Source: Actinomortierella ambigua | Taxonomy: Eukaryota; Mortierellomycota; Mortierellomycetes; Mortierellales; Mortierellaceae | Assembly (NCBI GenBank): GCA_016098155.1 | Contig: JAAAJB010000016.1 | Location: forward strand, 4,438 to 68,437 | DNA length: 64,000 nucleotides | Direction: 5' to 3' | Shown here: positions 1 through 11,584 of the stretch, one piece after another | How the letters are laid out: every line of letters begins with the position of its first letter | Numbering within the stretch: the first letter of the stretch is position 1 | Notes under the pieces: generated by a model | What the model was told of the DNA's origin: nothing | The model's database searches: none | The model's input: only the letters and a program-made list of their open reading frames with translations | Program-made: the position numbers and the translations under genes

Positions 1-896
1 TTGCGAATAAAAAAAAAATAAAACAAAAGAATAAAAAAAATTGGGGTGCGTCTTTTTTTTTTTTTTTTTTTTGCTCTTGTATAGGATGGGGGATGGGTTG
101 CAACAGTGTTGTTCCCTCCCCCCTTCACTCCACCCACACCCATCCTAGTCTCTACCCCTTCTGCCCCTTCTCTTGCACCCTATTATTCTCCTCTCTCTTC
201 TCTTGGAAAGGGGGGGAGGTGCGTGGGGAGTGGGCAGTGGACGTGGGTGTCTTCCCCAAAAAGAGAGGGCCCGCACTTCCCAGACAAACGAGTTTCAGAG
301 GATCGCGCGCAACACGTCTTTTGAGTTGGCTGGGTCAACGAAGGGGGAGAGAAGGGGGAGAACTCCACTCCCCAAAAACTCACTCACTCCACCACTTTTC
401 AGTTGCTCTCCCACACTCTACGCTGGGGCGAGCAAAAAAAGAATAAAAAAAAAAGAGGAGCAGCCAAAGATGCATTCATTCTCCCCAAGAGAGGAAATCG
501 AGTCCATCCTGATGTGCGCCATATAAAATCCAAGTTACTCATCAACCCAATCTGGCCCAGATGACACGCTTGATTAGCGAGACAAAGGGGTGTGTGTGGG
601 AGAGAGAGGGAGGACAAAAAAAAAAGGGTCCCCCTCATCTGCACCTGAAGAGTGTTCCAGGGTGGGTGGGGTCATCTGCCACCGTCGACAACTGTTGGGC
701 CATTGTGGTTGTTCATCCATTGTGTCTGGCGCGCCCTTTACACCATTTTTGGGCGCGTCTCCTGGGGGGTGTTTCTCCCAGGGTTATCATCTCTGTGCTC
801 TTTGTGTTTGTCAGCACAAAGAATGAAAAAGAAGAAAGGTAAGAAGCAAACGAGGAGAAAAAAAGAAACGACATTGAGAGAGAAAGAGAGACTTAC
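1..896 (-). other. Left-edge non-coding stretch: start of a long intron of the RRM gene
   Basis: No exon could be recognised here on either strand. A clear 5' splice site on the minus strand (GTAAGT, 896-891) opens an intron at the end of the first RRM exon, and no continuation of the RRM fold is seen between it and the window edge. The stretch holds a T-homopolymer near 52-71, pyrimidine and purine tracts and short random ORFs. The intron is therefore either longer than about 890 bp or the remaining exons lie outside the window. Confidence 0.5.
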
Positions 897-1045
897 GCAG
901 GGGTGGGCTTGCTAAAGTGCTCAGCAAGCTCTTCCTTGGTGGTCTGGAAAGACAGGTTGCCGACAAAGACCTTGTGGCCCTCCTCAACAACAACGGCAGC
1001 CTCGACAGTGACAGGGGCAGCAGGGGCAGCAGTGTCTTGACTCAT
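897..1045 (-). CDS. RRM-type RNA-binding protein, first coding exon only (partial)
   Basis: The ATG at 1045-1043 opens a 49-residue exon that ends at a canonical GTAAGT donor. The first 24 or so residues are an Ala/Val-rich leader (MSQDTAAPAAPV...). The sequence then enters the beginning of an RNA recognition motif: HKVFVGNLSF is a good RNP2 strand (beta 1), followed by QTTKEELAEHFSKPTPA, matching helix alpha 1. The rest of the RRM, including RNP1, lies beyond the window or in exons not identified. Such proteins bind single-stranded RNA in mRNA processing, but the subfamily cannot be fixed from one exon. Upstream on the minus strand (1046-1370) is a long pyrimidine tract, as found before other starts in this window, which supports the chosen ATG. 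Confidence 0.75.
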
Positions 1046-2440
1046 GATGGACAAAGAGTTGGCAGCAATGTGATGGTGCGGGGGAAGAAAATATAGGTAC
1101 GACGACTCAAGAGAACACGATAGACAAGGAAGGATCGCGCAGAGGGGGGCAGCGAACAGTTGGAGGAGGGCAGGGCGGACGGAACGGGCGAAACGAATGG
1201 AGTGTGGGAGGGAGAGCAAAAGAAGAATAAAGAAAAGAAGAAAAGAAAAGGAAAGAGGAAATAAAAAAAAATAAAGAAATGGGGGGGGGAGGGGGGAAAC
1301 AGGGGGACTGACAGGAACTGAACTGATGGAGAAGAAAGAAGAGAGGAAAGCAGGGGGGGAGGACAAACACCTTTATATGTATTCAAAAGAAAATTCTTTG
1401 GTGGTGTCCATGGGGGAGGGGAGGGTTCGCCGCAGTGACATGGGAACACTACTTGTCATCGTTCTCTTGCTTCGCTTTGCATGCTCTGATGGGGCCTGAC
1501 TAAGGGCTATCCATCCGTATCAGGGTAAGAAGAAAAGTATGCAATAATAAAATGGATATAAAAAGAGAGAGAGAAAGGGAATACTATCATTGGAGAGACA
1601 TGCGCGTGGTTCACACCCACATTGCTCTCTTGTCGCACCATGCGTGGACAGGATAGGTGCGCCATCAGCAGTGGCTCCCCATTATCACACGGGCAATGTA
1701 ACCGCATGCCCACGCGAGCGTGATCAACGTGATGTGAGCAAAACATAACGGTCGATCCTGATCAATCTCGTTGCAAACCCATCATCCCACAGAGAGATTT
1801 GTGCTCCGTCCGTGCGCTGGATGACATTTGCACTGCAGCAACAGTAGTGGTAGTAGACTAGTAGTAGTAGTAGTAGGAGTAAGTAGCCCCTCTAAACATA
1901 CTCGCACTGAGGAGACAAATTGAAAATGAAATTGGAGAGGGAGAGTGTGTGCGAGAAAGAGAGAGAGAGAGGAGATAGAGATTAGGAAGAGTGGTTATGC
2001 GCATGCGTTGCGTGCTCTCTGTTGCTCTCCTCCACCCCCAAGGGCGTGCTGTTGTCTCTGTATCTGGGTGCATGCGTACATGATTCTATATTCCGAGGGT
2101 TGCCATAAAAAGACAAATGGTGGCAAAGAATCCGATGGAAGCCCACTGAAGTTTGAAACTTTGAACAAAGAGTGGACTGTGGAGTGGCTGACTTGAGCAG
2201 AAGGAGAGAGAGAGAGACTGGGCAGAAAACAATGCCCCTCCAGAAGCAGTCACTCTGCTAGTGACAAGTTGGGAGCAGCAACACCTCTCATCCCTCCTCC
2301 ATCCTCCGCTACCCCCCCCCCACCCACCCACTTACCACCATCCACTTGTCGTCTATCCCCTCCCCTGGTCACCCTCCCAGCTGTACCATACCTCTCCTTT
2401 GCATATCCCATCCACACCTTCCACTTCCACAGAACCCAAT
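1046..2440. promoter_or_regulatory. Divergent intergenic region between the RRM gene and TIM17
   Basis: About 1.4 kb with no coding sequence seen. On the minus strand, 1130-1370 is strongly pyrimidine-rich and is the likely leader or promoter of the RRM gene. On the plus strand, 2280-2440 is C/T-rich and leads directly into the TIM17 ATG. A (TAG)n microsatellite lies at about 1858-1877 and a GA-rich stretch at 1930-1990. Confidence 0.4.
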
Positions 2441-3766
2441 ATGACTCGTGCTTCTGATCACTCTCGCGATCCCTGGTGAGTAGTCCTTCCTCTCAATCAA
2501 CCCCACAACCCCCCCGTCCCGCCGCTCTGTCATGCACAGAAGACGCATGCATCCCTTCTCGGAACAATGTAGAACCTGCCGTGGCAGGGACTAGGACCTC
2601 TCTCTCTGTCTCTCTCAAGTACCTACAGTAATAGAACGGGTCAATGTGAAGAAGAGGATACTTATCCGCACAAACATCCAACTCGAAACAACTCGACCCG
2701 GGTCTGGATGCCATGGACGTTTAAACGTTTAGACTCCTTGCGTTCCGACCCCTTCCATGATCGTGAGAGGAAAGGATCGATCCGTTTTTTGTCTCCTCCC
2801 CTGCGTGTGTGTGTGTGTGTGTGTGTGTCTTGTATGGAAGGGACTTTGCCCGTTCCGCTTTGCCATTCCTCCCCCTGTATATCAACGGATCAGCCCCTCA
2901 CGCCTGTTCAACACCCACACATAAACGTTGTTCTTGTTTCTGGCACCTTGCAGCGCCAAGAGGGTGCGTGTTTTGTATGTACCTGAGTGAGGATACTAGA
3001 GCTGACATTCTCTTATGACCGTTCTTTTTTTTCATCTTTTTTAGCCCATATGTCATCTTCTCTGACTTGGGAGCCTCGTTTGCTATGGGCGCCATCGGTG
3101 GTGGTATCTGGTACGGTATCAAGGGTGCCAAGAACTCTCCAAGAGTAAGTCGATCTCAATGTTCTCTCTTCCGGAAACATACACACAAACACTCCCCCAT
3201 TGCAACAGGATTCAAAGAGAGGAGGGAAGGCTCACCTACAATGCACTATTTTTCTCGTTCTCCTGTTCCGAACAACAACAACAACAACAAAATTATAGGG
3301 CGAGGGTCTTCAGGGTGCCGTCACGTCATTAAAGGCTCGTTCGCCAGTGTTGGGCGGCAACTTTGCAGTGTGGGGTGGTCTGTTCTCGACATTTGACTGC
3401 GCGATGAAGGGCATTCGACAGAAGGAGGACCCCTGGAACTCGATCGCCTCGGGCTTCTTGACCGGTGGTGTTCTCGCCGCCCGTGGTGGCCCCAAGGTCG
3501 CCCTCAGCAGCGCAGCATTCGGTGGTATCTTCCTTGCCGTCATTGAGGGTCTCTCCATCGTCGTCTCCCGTGCCTTTGCCGACCAGAACCGACCTGTCAT
3601 GCCTCAGGTAAAAAAAAATATGCTAACCCCGGAATCCTTTTGAGCTCTTATTTTTTTTGTTGGGATTACAAGTCACTGAATTACTCAAATTTTTACTCAT
3701 CGATTTTTTTTTTTCGGTTCTTGGATATTATAGCTTCCCGAGGTCGCTCCTCCAGCTGGCCACTAA
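2441..3766 (+). CDS. TIM17: Mitochondrial import inner membrane translocase subunit Tim17 (4 exons)
   Basis: Exons 2441-2475, 3045-3144, 3299-3607 and 3734-3766 join in frame at GTGAGT, GTAAGT and GTAAAA donors with AG acceptors. They give 158 residues, the same length as the yeast protein. The product begins [20 protein letters not shown], including the DPCP block typical of Tim17. Four glycine-rich hydrophobic segments follow, including [19 protein letters not shown] and a second segment near [16 protein letters not shown], then a short PPAGH tail. Tim17 is a core subunit of the TIM23 complex that moves presequence proteins across or into the mitochondrial inner membrane. Intron 1 is unusually long (569 bp) and holds a (GT)12 microsatellite. 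Exon 4 encodes only ten residues plus the stop. Length, termini and motifs all fit Tim17 rather than Tim22 or Tim23. Confidence 0.95.
2805..2828. repeat. (GT)12 microsatellite in TIM17 intron 1
   Basis: Perfect GT dinucleotide run inside the 569-bp first intron. Confidence 0.9.
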
Positions 3767-4484
3767 ACCACTTTTGGTTTTTTTTTACTGCAGGGATGAT
3801 TTTTCAGGGGTATTGCGGTGGAACCCATGCCAAGTGATGGAGTGAACAGGATGGTTTGTTCAAAAGGGCTTTTTTTTTCTGTTTTATTCGGACGAGGGAC
3901 AACAAGTAAACTACGGCACGTTCAGGCACCAATTCGGTCCCCTGTTGCTTTCGTTTGATGGCGACACGGATCAACTTTTGGGTTCATTGCATCTCCATAT
4001 TTGTACTTCTTTTCATCCTTCTTCATTGCCATGGATGTCATATTGTTGTTTATTTTTTTTTCCCTCTTCCGGTAACTATCACCCTTTTTTCTCCTCCTGG
4101 TCTTCATTGCAGCTTTCCTCAGGATTATCTCTCGTTTTTTTTTTTCTTGCTCCATTGTTTTCTGTCTTTCTTTTTCCCTTTTTCCTTTCCATGTCATTTT
4201 CACAAACAAGATAATAAACTGTATTATACCTTGCACACCCTTTTCCAAGTCAAGGAAGATCCTTCACCTCTTTTGATGCAAAGATGTGGCTGGCTTTGTT
4301 TGGCATGTTGCATTTGACATGTTGCCATATTTGGTTTCTTCGATTGGCAGGATATGAACCAAAAGAGACGCTTTGTGCTGTCAGAGTATATTACAGTTGA
4401 AGAAAAAAGAAAGTAGAAAAAAAGGAAGAAACAAACGAGAAAAAAACAACTAAACTAAAATTCCTGGAGGAGGGGATGGATCCC
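3767..4484. other. Convergent intergenic region, TIM17 and SPP1-like 3' ends
   Basis: About 0.7 kb between two stop codons facing each other. It is T-rich on the plus strand with several T-runs, consistent with 3' untranslated sequence of both genes. A 108-codon purine-rich ORF on the minus strand (3922-4248) is Lys/Glu/Arg low-complexity and is not considered a gene. Confidence 0.5.
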
Positions 4485-7400
4485 TCAGTGCTCTACAGTG
4501 CCGTTGAGAATGCCGACAGACAGATCATTACGTCGTCGTCGCATCCTCTGCTTGACCATCTTGGCCTCGCTCTTGAGAGTCTTATGCAGCTTATTCTAAG
4601 TCAGATGAAAAAAAAATGGCATACAGGTGTGAGTACTCAATTTTACCCAATACCTCCCTCCTTCCTTCCCATAAACACACACACACACACACACACACAC
4701 ATACGCACTCGCGCGCAATATCAACTTTAGCTTACCTGTAAGCTCTTTTCAAGCTCCAACTCGGTCGCCTTGAGACGTTGCCATCCCAAGTGCCGATCAC
4801 ACTTGCGACGGACCATGCACACATGCTGACCAATCACCGTCTGCGAAGCCAACAACCGTATCAACTCCTCGGTCGGCAGCCCATTTTTGTCCGCCGTCGC
4901 AGCTGCTGCCTGTGCAACTGCAGCTTGCAGCAACCCTTCGTCCGTCTTCTTACCCGACGGCTGCTGCTGCTGCTCGTCATGCACCGTCGTCAACGGCGCC
5001 AGAGACGACGCTCGAGACTCGACCGGGGTCACCGTTGCCCCCGCCAACATCGTCGAAGCTTTGTCCAATCGCATCATGTCTCGGACATCGTCCCAAACGA
5101 GGCTACCATCAAACCCACACCAGACACCCTCATCCGCGGCGCCTCCTCGTCTAGACGACGACGATCCTCCGTTGCTCTTGCCTTTGCTCTTGGAAGAAGA
5201 GTGCGACGACGACGACGACGCACCCTTCTGTGCTGGTGGTGCTGTAGATCGTGATCCTGACGACAATGGATCCTCTTCCGACCCTTCACCACTGCCACTG
5301 TGCTGTCGTCGCAGTCTCTGTTCATACATTGTCAGAGCCTCGGCCAGATTCACCTCACTCGCCTCTTGGCGCACCTGCCGGTCCACACACACGGCCAGCT
5401 GCTTCTCCCGCTCCTCCAGGACCAGACACACCTTGCGCACATGCGCCATCCGCTCCCGGATCGACAGCAGTCGTTGGCGGTCGTCCAGATCGGCGAGCGT
5501 GAGTCGACGACGGCGATATTGCTGTTGCTGTTGATGGTGGTGATGGTGATCATCCTCGTGGTCATGATGGTGGCCGTTTTGGTCTTGGTCGTGATCATGA
5601 TCGTGATCTCCGTTGGACTGTCCTCCTCCGTTCGCCGTCGCGCGGCCCTCCTTGTTGTCAAGTCCATTGCCATTCTGGACAGGATCGCCAAACATCCGCT
5701 CCTGAGAGATCTTGATCCGTCGCACCGCAAACTTGAGGCCACACTCCGTCGAACAGTACTTGGACTTGCGCAGCGCCGGCTTGTCACAGTCTTCCACAAA
5801 GCATTTTCGCTTGAAGGATCCCTGCTTGCCTTTAGCTGTGTAATTTTTTTTATCCCCGATTGGATGGTTGATGTAACACGTGTCCAAAGAAAAACTGTTG
5901 ATTAGCTTCTTCTTCTTCTTCTTCTTGTTCTTCCTCTTCCTCCTCTTTTCCTCTCTTCTTTCTTTACTCTCTTCTTTCTGTCTCTTTTTTCTTTACCTTG
6001 ACACGCCCGGCAGTAAAACTTATCCACAAGGTCACTATCCTTCTCCTCGACCCCGACACAGTCGCCGTGGAACCAGCCATCGCACCCATCGCATGCAATC
6101 ATGAACCGGCTCGGGTTATAAGGCTCTTGGCAGTAGCAGTACAGCCCCGTATCCTCCTTCTTGCCGCTGCTGCTGTTGCTGCTGCTAGCAGCAGTAGCAC
6201 TCATGCCAGCTGCTGCAGCGATACCCTTGCCCATCGGCGTCTCCGCAGACAGAGTCGTCGCCGTCCATGTTGTCGGCATAGTAGCCGACGAAGCCATCGT
6301 TGGGGAGGACGAGGAAGAAACCGCCATTCCCTTCTTGCCATCTTGCTTCTTCTCAGACTTTGAGCCATGCTGCGACTGATGAGAGGAAGACGACGACGAG
6401 GAGGTAGAGGAGGAGGAGGAAGAAGGTGCTGGTCCTGCCTGTGATTGGGTCGGGGCTTGTGACTGAGATGACTGCTGCTGTTGCTGTTGAGAAGGAGATG
6501 ACGGTAGCCGATGCTGCTGCTTCTTCTCTTTGCGCACTGCTATCGTTGTTGTCGTTGCTGTCGTCGCCGTCAGATCGGCAATAGCACTGGCAGTGCCTGC
6601 ACTGCGTTCGGCCTCGTCGACCATCATCATCATTGACGTCGGTGGCACAGCTGCGGCCGTCGTAGGTGACAGCTGCCGCTCCTTTTGCTCCTTCTTCAAC
6701 CCTATGGGTTCCTTCTTGACAGGTGTAGAGACAGAGGCCGGAGCTGGGGCTGAAGCTGGGGCTAAGGCTTGTGTTGGTGCTGGAGCTGGAGCTGGAGCTG
6801 GAGCTGGAGCTGGAGCTAGAGCTGGAGCTGGAGTCGCTGCGGAGCTGGTGGTGGTCGTTGTCGTTGTCATAGCACTTGATTCCACGACGCGCACTTGCTC
6901 CTTCACCACTACTCCTCCTTCTTGCTTTTCCCCTTTCTCTTCCCTCCTCTCCTTCCTTTCCTTCTTCTCCTCCTTGGCCAACTGACTACCTCCACCGCTA
7001 CCACGCACAACCACTGTCGCTGGGGCAGAGTCCAGTTCTTGAATGGTCCCCAGAACTGTCCGCATCACCACATCTCCATCCCCGTCCACTGCCGTCGTCG
7101 CACGACCAGTGTCGACAATATGATCGTCGTCTCCTTCCTCGGGAGGTCGGCTATACCGCTTTTTGAGGCTGTGGCTGTGGGCACCACCTCCACCTGCACC
7201 CGTTCCACTTCCACTAGAGGAGGCAGCGGTCGAAGAAGAAGAGGAGGAGGTGCTTGACTTGCGGCCAGTGCTACCGGTCGACAATGACGGCGCCGAGGGA
7301 GCGGTCGTCGTTGCTGTCGGCGCGGCTGTGGACAACGTTGTGGTGGTCGTGGACGACGATGTAGGGACCAAGCTGGTAGTCGTAGCGCTGGTCGTGGTGG

Positions 7401-10400
7401 GCTGAGTGATTCCAGCACCATGGCCCAGAGCAGGAGGAGCAGTCCTTTCCGTCGTCGGTGTCGGAGGCATTGGCACTCCATTTCCATCCTTACCAGCGGC
7501 AGTGATCCCTGCTCCTCCTCCACCTCCTCCCCCTGTGCCCAAGTGACTGAGCTTCTTTTTGGGCGGCACCTTCCGCTCCTTGGTCTCCCTGCCAGGATGC
7601 GTCGCGGCCGTGGGTGACTGGAGCAGAGGCGGTGGATGGTCTCCCGCTGTTGTTCCTGCTGCTGCTGCTGCCGCCGCTGCCGCAGCAGCGACAGCAGTGG
7701 CCGAGATGCCAGACAGTGGTGGCAAGTCGACCGTGTCTGGATCCGGCGGCTGGGCTGTACCATACCGCTGCGCAAGACTGGTGTTAATGGGCGTCGAAGA
7801 CCGGGACCGGCCGCTCATCTTTGGACGACGCCCTGGGGCCACTGTTGGCGGTGCTGGTGCGGGTGCGGGTGTCGATGCTGGCGCCCCTCCTCCTTCTTCA
7901 GAGACTGCTGTGGCTGTCGCTGTCGCTGTCGACGACGATGGAGGGAGTGATATTGGCGGCTGGGAGCCCGAGATCCGACCACCGTTGACCGACGTTGTCG
8001 TTGGCCCTGCGTCGACCTCCATCCGGTGAGAGTCACCACCACTACCACTATTGGTCGCGTTCTGAGCCGAGGTCATCTCCTCCTCCAGCTCCCTCGCCCA
8101 AGCCTCGTCATCGTCCTTCAGCGATCCTGCCGAACCTGGGGGTGACACTGCTGCTCCTGGAGTGTCCTGTGTAGTTTCAGCTTGTGATAGGCGTGAAGAA
8201 GCAGGCAGGCGTGGTAGTGGTGGTAGCTGTGAATAGGGGCGATGATCCACATGCTCCACCTTGGTCGTTCGCCCTCCTCCTCCCCCGCCTTCCTCTAGCC
8301 TAGTCTTTTTATGGGGGTCATCGACCGAGGCGCTACCGCCCGAAAGCGTCGACCCTGCTGCCGCACCTTCTTCTTCTTCGATCCCATGCTTTTGACCAGC
8401 CACATGTGTCGGAAAAGAGCCTCCCTCGGCCGATGAAGGTGGGACGTAGTAATGGTGTTGATGTTGATATTGTTGCGGTGGTTGATGCGGATGACCGTAC
8501 TCAGGAACCATCGTGCCTGTGTGAATACCTAATCCTGCGCCACCGATCGACTCGACTCCACTCACTGAAGATGCGGGACCAACATTCGCATTCGCATTCG
8601 CATTGGCTGCGGCGGTGGCGGCGGCGGCGGCGGCGGCTGCTGCTGCTGCTGCTGCCGCTTTCGCTTTGCCCCCTTTTGGCACACGCTCCTTCTTGACCTT
8701 CTCAGCCTTGGGCTCCTTCACTGGCTTTTCCTTGGCGGGTTTGGTACCAGCCACCTTTTCCTTGTTAGCGCCCTTTTCCTTGGCGCCCTTTGCGGAGGCA
8801 GCAGTCGTCTTGGGGTCTTTGCCTCCACTACCCTTTCCCCCTGTCGTCGCGAGGTCAGATGAGGGAGGTAGCGAAGGCAGGACTAGTGGCTGTGGCTGTG
8901 AGCGGGACGGATGGGATGCACCTGGTTGATCATGACCGGGGTATCCCGGGTACGACGAAGTTGATGTTAATGCTGATGTTGATGCTGATGCCGATGCTGA
9001 CCCTGCCTGTGAGCCATATTGCTGTTGCTGTGATGATGGTGGTGGTACGCCTGCCGTGGACGTAGGTCCAGCATGGTATGGTTTTGATGGTGGCGGGACC
9101 ATGATCCTTCCTGCGTACGCATACTCGTGATCCTTGGCCATCTCCCCTCCAGGTATGCTCACCCTCGTCATCTCTTCATTCTCTTCCTCCTCCGCCCCCA
9201 TCGTGTCCTCCCCTTGCGTCTCCGTCTCTGGCGCATTCAGCAGATCCAAAATGCTGTGCGGGCGAGGCGGGGCGCCTCCTCCTGCTGCTCCTCCTGCTGC
9301 TGGGATGGAGGAGGGGGCTGAGGTTGCTGCCCCTGATACTCCTGGTCCTCCGGCACCTGCCACTGCTCCATTGGTCGCTGTCTTGGCAAATGGAGGTCTC
9401 GGATGGCCTGGGGCCCTGACGGGACTCAGAGTCGTTGTCGCTGTCGCGGTAGTGGTGGAGGTGGCTGTGGTAGTGGCTGCTGTTCCAGAGCCTGTTGTTG
9501 AAGCCGTAGGTGTTGTCGCCGCTGATATTGTGGTGGTGGTTGTCGATGACGACGATGGGCTATGATTAGAGGAGGAGGGTGATCGTTGATGGGCCGACGA
9601 TGGTCGTTGAGGTGGCTGTTGCTGTCGTATTGTTTGTGGTTGTTGAGATTGTTGCGGTTGTGGTTGCTTTGGTTGCGCGGCGATACGTTGGGGTACAAAA
9701 CTCTCCATCGATGAACGTCGCTCCTCTGTCACATCATACGACGTCTGTGGGTACGACGCCGAGGCCTGCCTATAGTGACCAGGACCGTTTTGGGGTCTCG
9801 GTGGTGGTGGCCCCTGCTGCTGCTGTTGTTGTTGTTGTTGTTGCTGTTGTTGTCTCTGCGGCGGTTGGTGAGGCTTCCTTTGATTCTGCATCTCCGACAT
9901 AAAGTTCACCACCATTGCTTCATCGTCCTCGGGCTCCTGACGCCGTTGCCTTGGCTCGCCTCCAAAGACTACTCCTGGTCGCGACATGGATCGTGGATCC
10001 ATGGCCTCTGGTCCTCGACCTCCTCCACCACCACTACCTCCTCCTCCTCCTCCTGCTGCTGCTCCTGCTGCTGCCGCTGCCATGCTATGAGACGACGATG
10101 GTGGCAAAGCTGTTGCTGGGGGAGAAGGTGTCCTCTGCATCGGCCGTCCTCCATAGGCTGCAACCGGAGAAGATGCTCGATGTTCACCTTCACGCATATA
10201 AGGATGTGCTGAGGGATGAGCTGGTGGAGGCGGTGGGGGCGGACCCGATGTATAGTGGGATTGTGGTGGCGGTGGTGGTGGCTGCATCCCATGTCCTGGT
10301 GCTACTACTATGCCTGAGGCCGATACTGCCGTTGGTGTTGTCGGGTACGGTTGTTGATCAGGGTAGGGCGCTGGGGGATGTGGAGCATGTTGAGGGTGCT

Positions 10401-11584
10401 GCGCACCGGTGGAATAAGGCGCATATCCATACCGGCCTGACGGTTCCAGTGGCCCCCGCGAACCAGGATACTCGGGTGGGTAGCCACGGTCTGGATAGAC
10501 AGGAGCTCGGTGCTGTGGAGGAAGGGGCATCTCCTCGACTCGCATGGGTGGTGCCCCTTGCCGTGGGTTGTAGTCGACAGGACCACCATGCTGCCCGCCA
10601 TGTGGGTGGTGGTATGTCAGGGGTGGTGATTGAAGCGGTGGACGACCGCCCGACATGACCTCGTTACTCGGCCGCCGGGGCCCATCTGAAGGTGAGGAGA
10701 TGCTTTGGCGGCCACCGGGAGCAGGGTGATGCATCGGATGCTGAGAAGGATGCATTGGTTGAGGAGCCATGACATGATGTGGAGGAATACCTTGCTGCTG
10801 TTGTTGTTGTTGCTGTTGCTGCTGCATGGGTTGTTGTGGTTGTTGTTGCTGCTGTGGGTGACCACCGTGAGAATGTGCATGGGTTGGTGGCGGTGGGCTC
10901 GATGGATACGAGGAGTAAGATCGACCATACTGTTGCTGTGGCGGCAAACCAGAGGGTTGGATCGGCGGCAGAGCATACGCCTGACCATGCGGAGGAGGCN
11001 NNNNNNNNNNNNNNNNNNNNNNNNNNNNNNNNNNNNNNNNNNNNNNNNNNNNNNNNNNNNNNNNNNNNNNNNNNNTGTTGCTGTTGTTGTTGCTGCTGCT
11101 GTTGTTGAGGTGAGTAGTACCCTACTGGACCACCCATGGCATGTGGTGGAGGTATTGGTGGCTGTTGTTGCGGTGGCTGTTGCGGTTGTTGTGGCTGTGG
11201 GTGGTGAGGGTGCGCGTGCTGGTGAGCATGCTGGTAGTGCATCGATACGTCGTCCTGAGGAGGGTATCCTGCGGAAGGGTGACCGATATGTCCATGGTAA
11301 TGCTGCTGTTGTTGTTGTGGTGGTTGAGGATGAGGTTGCTGCTGTGACGGAGGAAGTAGGGGAGCATGGACAGGGTTGTAGTATCCGTAGACGGGGGATC
11401 CAGCAGGATCGGGTGAGGAAGGGTTCAGCATGCTCTGGATAGACGACCTGCGCATGTTCTGCATGGGATCTGCAGCGGGATGGTATCCTGGATGCTGCTG
11501 CATGGGCTGCTGCGGATAGTACCCATGCGCCGGGTGGTACCCTGGCGGCCCGCCCGGTGGCTGGCGTGGCTGCTGGTCTCCCAT
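4485..11584 (-). CDS. Giant Spp1/CXXC1-like PHD-finger protein (COMPASS H3K4 reader), with assembly gap
   Basis: The start is the ATG at 11584 (MGDQQPRQ). Exons on the minus strand are 11584-5997 (with Ns at 11000-11075), 5894-4736 and 4595-4485, about 2,285 residues if the gap size is right. The first ~1,800 residues are disordered: polyglutamine, Pro/His-rich, Ser/Thr, poly-Ala and Ala-Pro repeats. A canonical PHD finger follows, starting GLYCYCQEPYNPSRFMIACD and containing GCDGWFHGDCVGV and FYCRACQ, typical of H3K4me3 readers. The second exon carries CFVEDCDKPALRKSKYCSTECG, the second cysteine cluster of Spp1/CXXC1. The last exon gives a basic coiled segment with RMRRRRNDL, also characteristic. 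Spp1 is the Set1 complex subunit that links H3K4 methylation to chromatin. Known fungal Spp1 proteins are a few hundred residues, so the N-terminal extension is odd. The join 5997/5894 is out of frame by one base (see findings). Confidence 0.82.
4675..4700. repeat. (AC)n microsatellite in the last SPP1-like intron
   Basis: AC run inside the intron between 4596 and 4735 of the minus-strand PHD gene. Confidence 0.9.
6781..6832 (-). repeat. Hexanucleotide repeat encoding (Ala-Pro)n in the PHD protein
   Basis: Tandem GGAGCT units (plus strand) translate on the minus strand as an uninterrupted Ala-Pro run. This is one of several in-frame repeat tracts in the long disordered N-terminal part. Confidence 0.85.
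8596..8660 (-). repeat. GC-rich trinucleotide tract encoding poly-alanine in the PHD protein
   Basis: GCG/GCT-type triplets read on the minus strand as about 20 alanines, followed by Asn-Ala repeats. It is in frame with the rest of the large first exon. Confidence 0.8.
11000..11075. other. Assembly gap (76 Ns) inside a polyglutamine-coding tract
   Basis: The Ns are flanked on the right by CAG/CAA repeats (minus strand), and by a Pro-rich in-frame coding segment on the left. The reading frames on the two sides differ by one base if 76 is taken literally, so the true gap length must be a multiple of three for the gene to be intact. Confidence 0.95.

Noticed and set aside
3922..4248. 108-codon Lys/Glu/Arg minus-strand ORF between TIM17 and the PHD gene
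   Set aside because: Purine-rich complement of T-rich 3' sequence; no function can be supported.
4778..5905. Plus-strand ORFs of 158-215 codons opposite the PHD gene C-terminal exon
   Set aside because: Shadows of triplet-rich coding sequence; the minus strand carries the Cys cluster and basic tail of Spp1.
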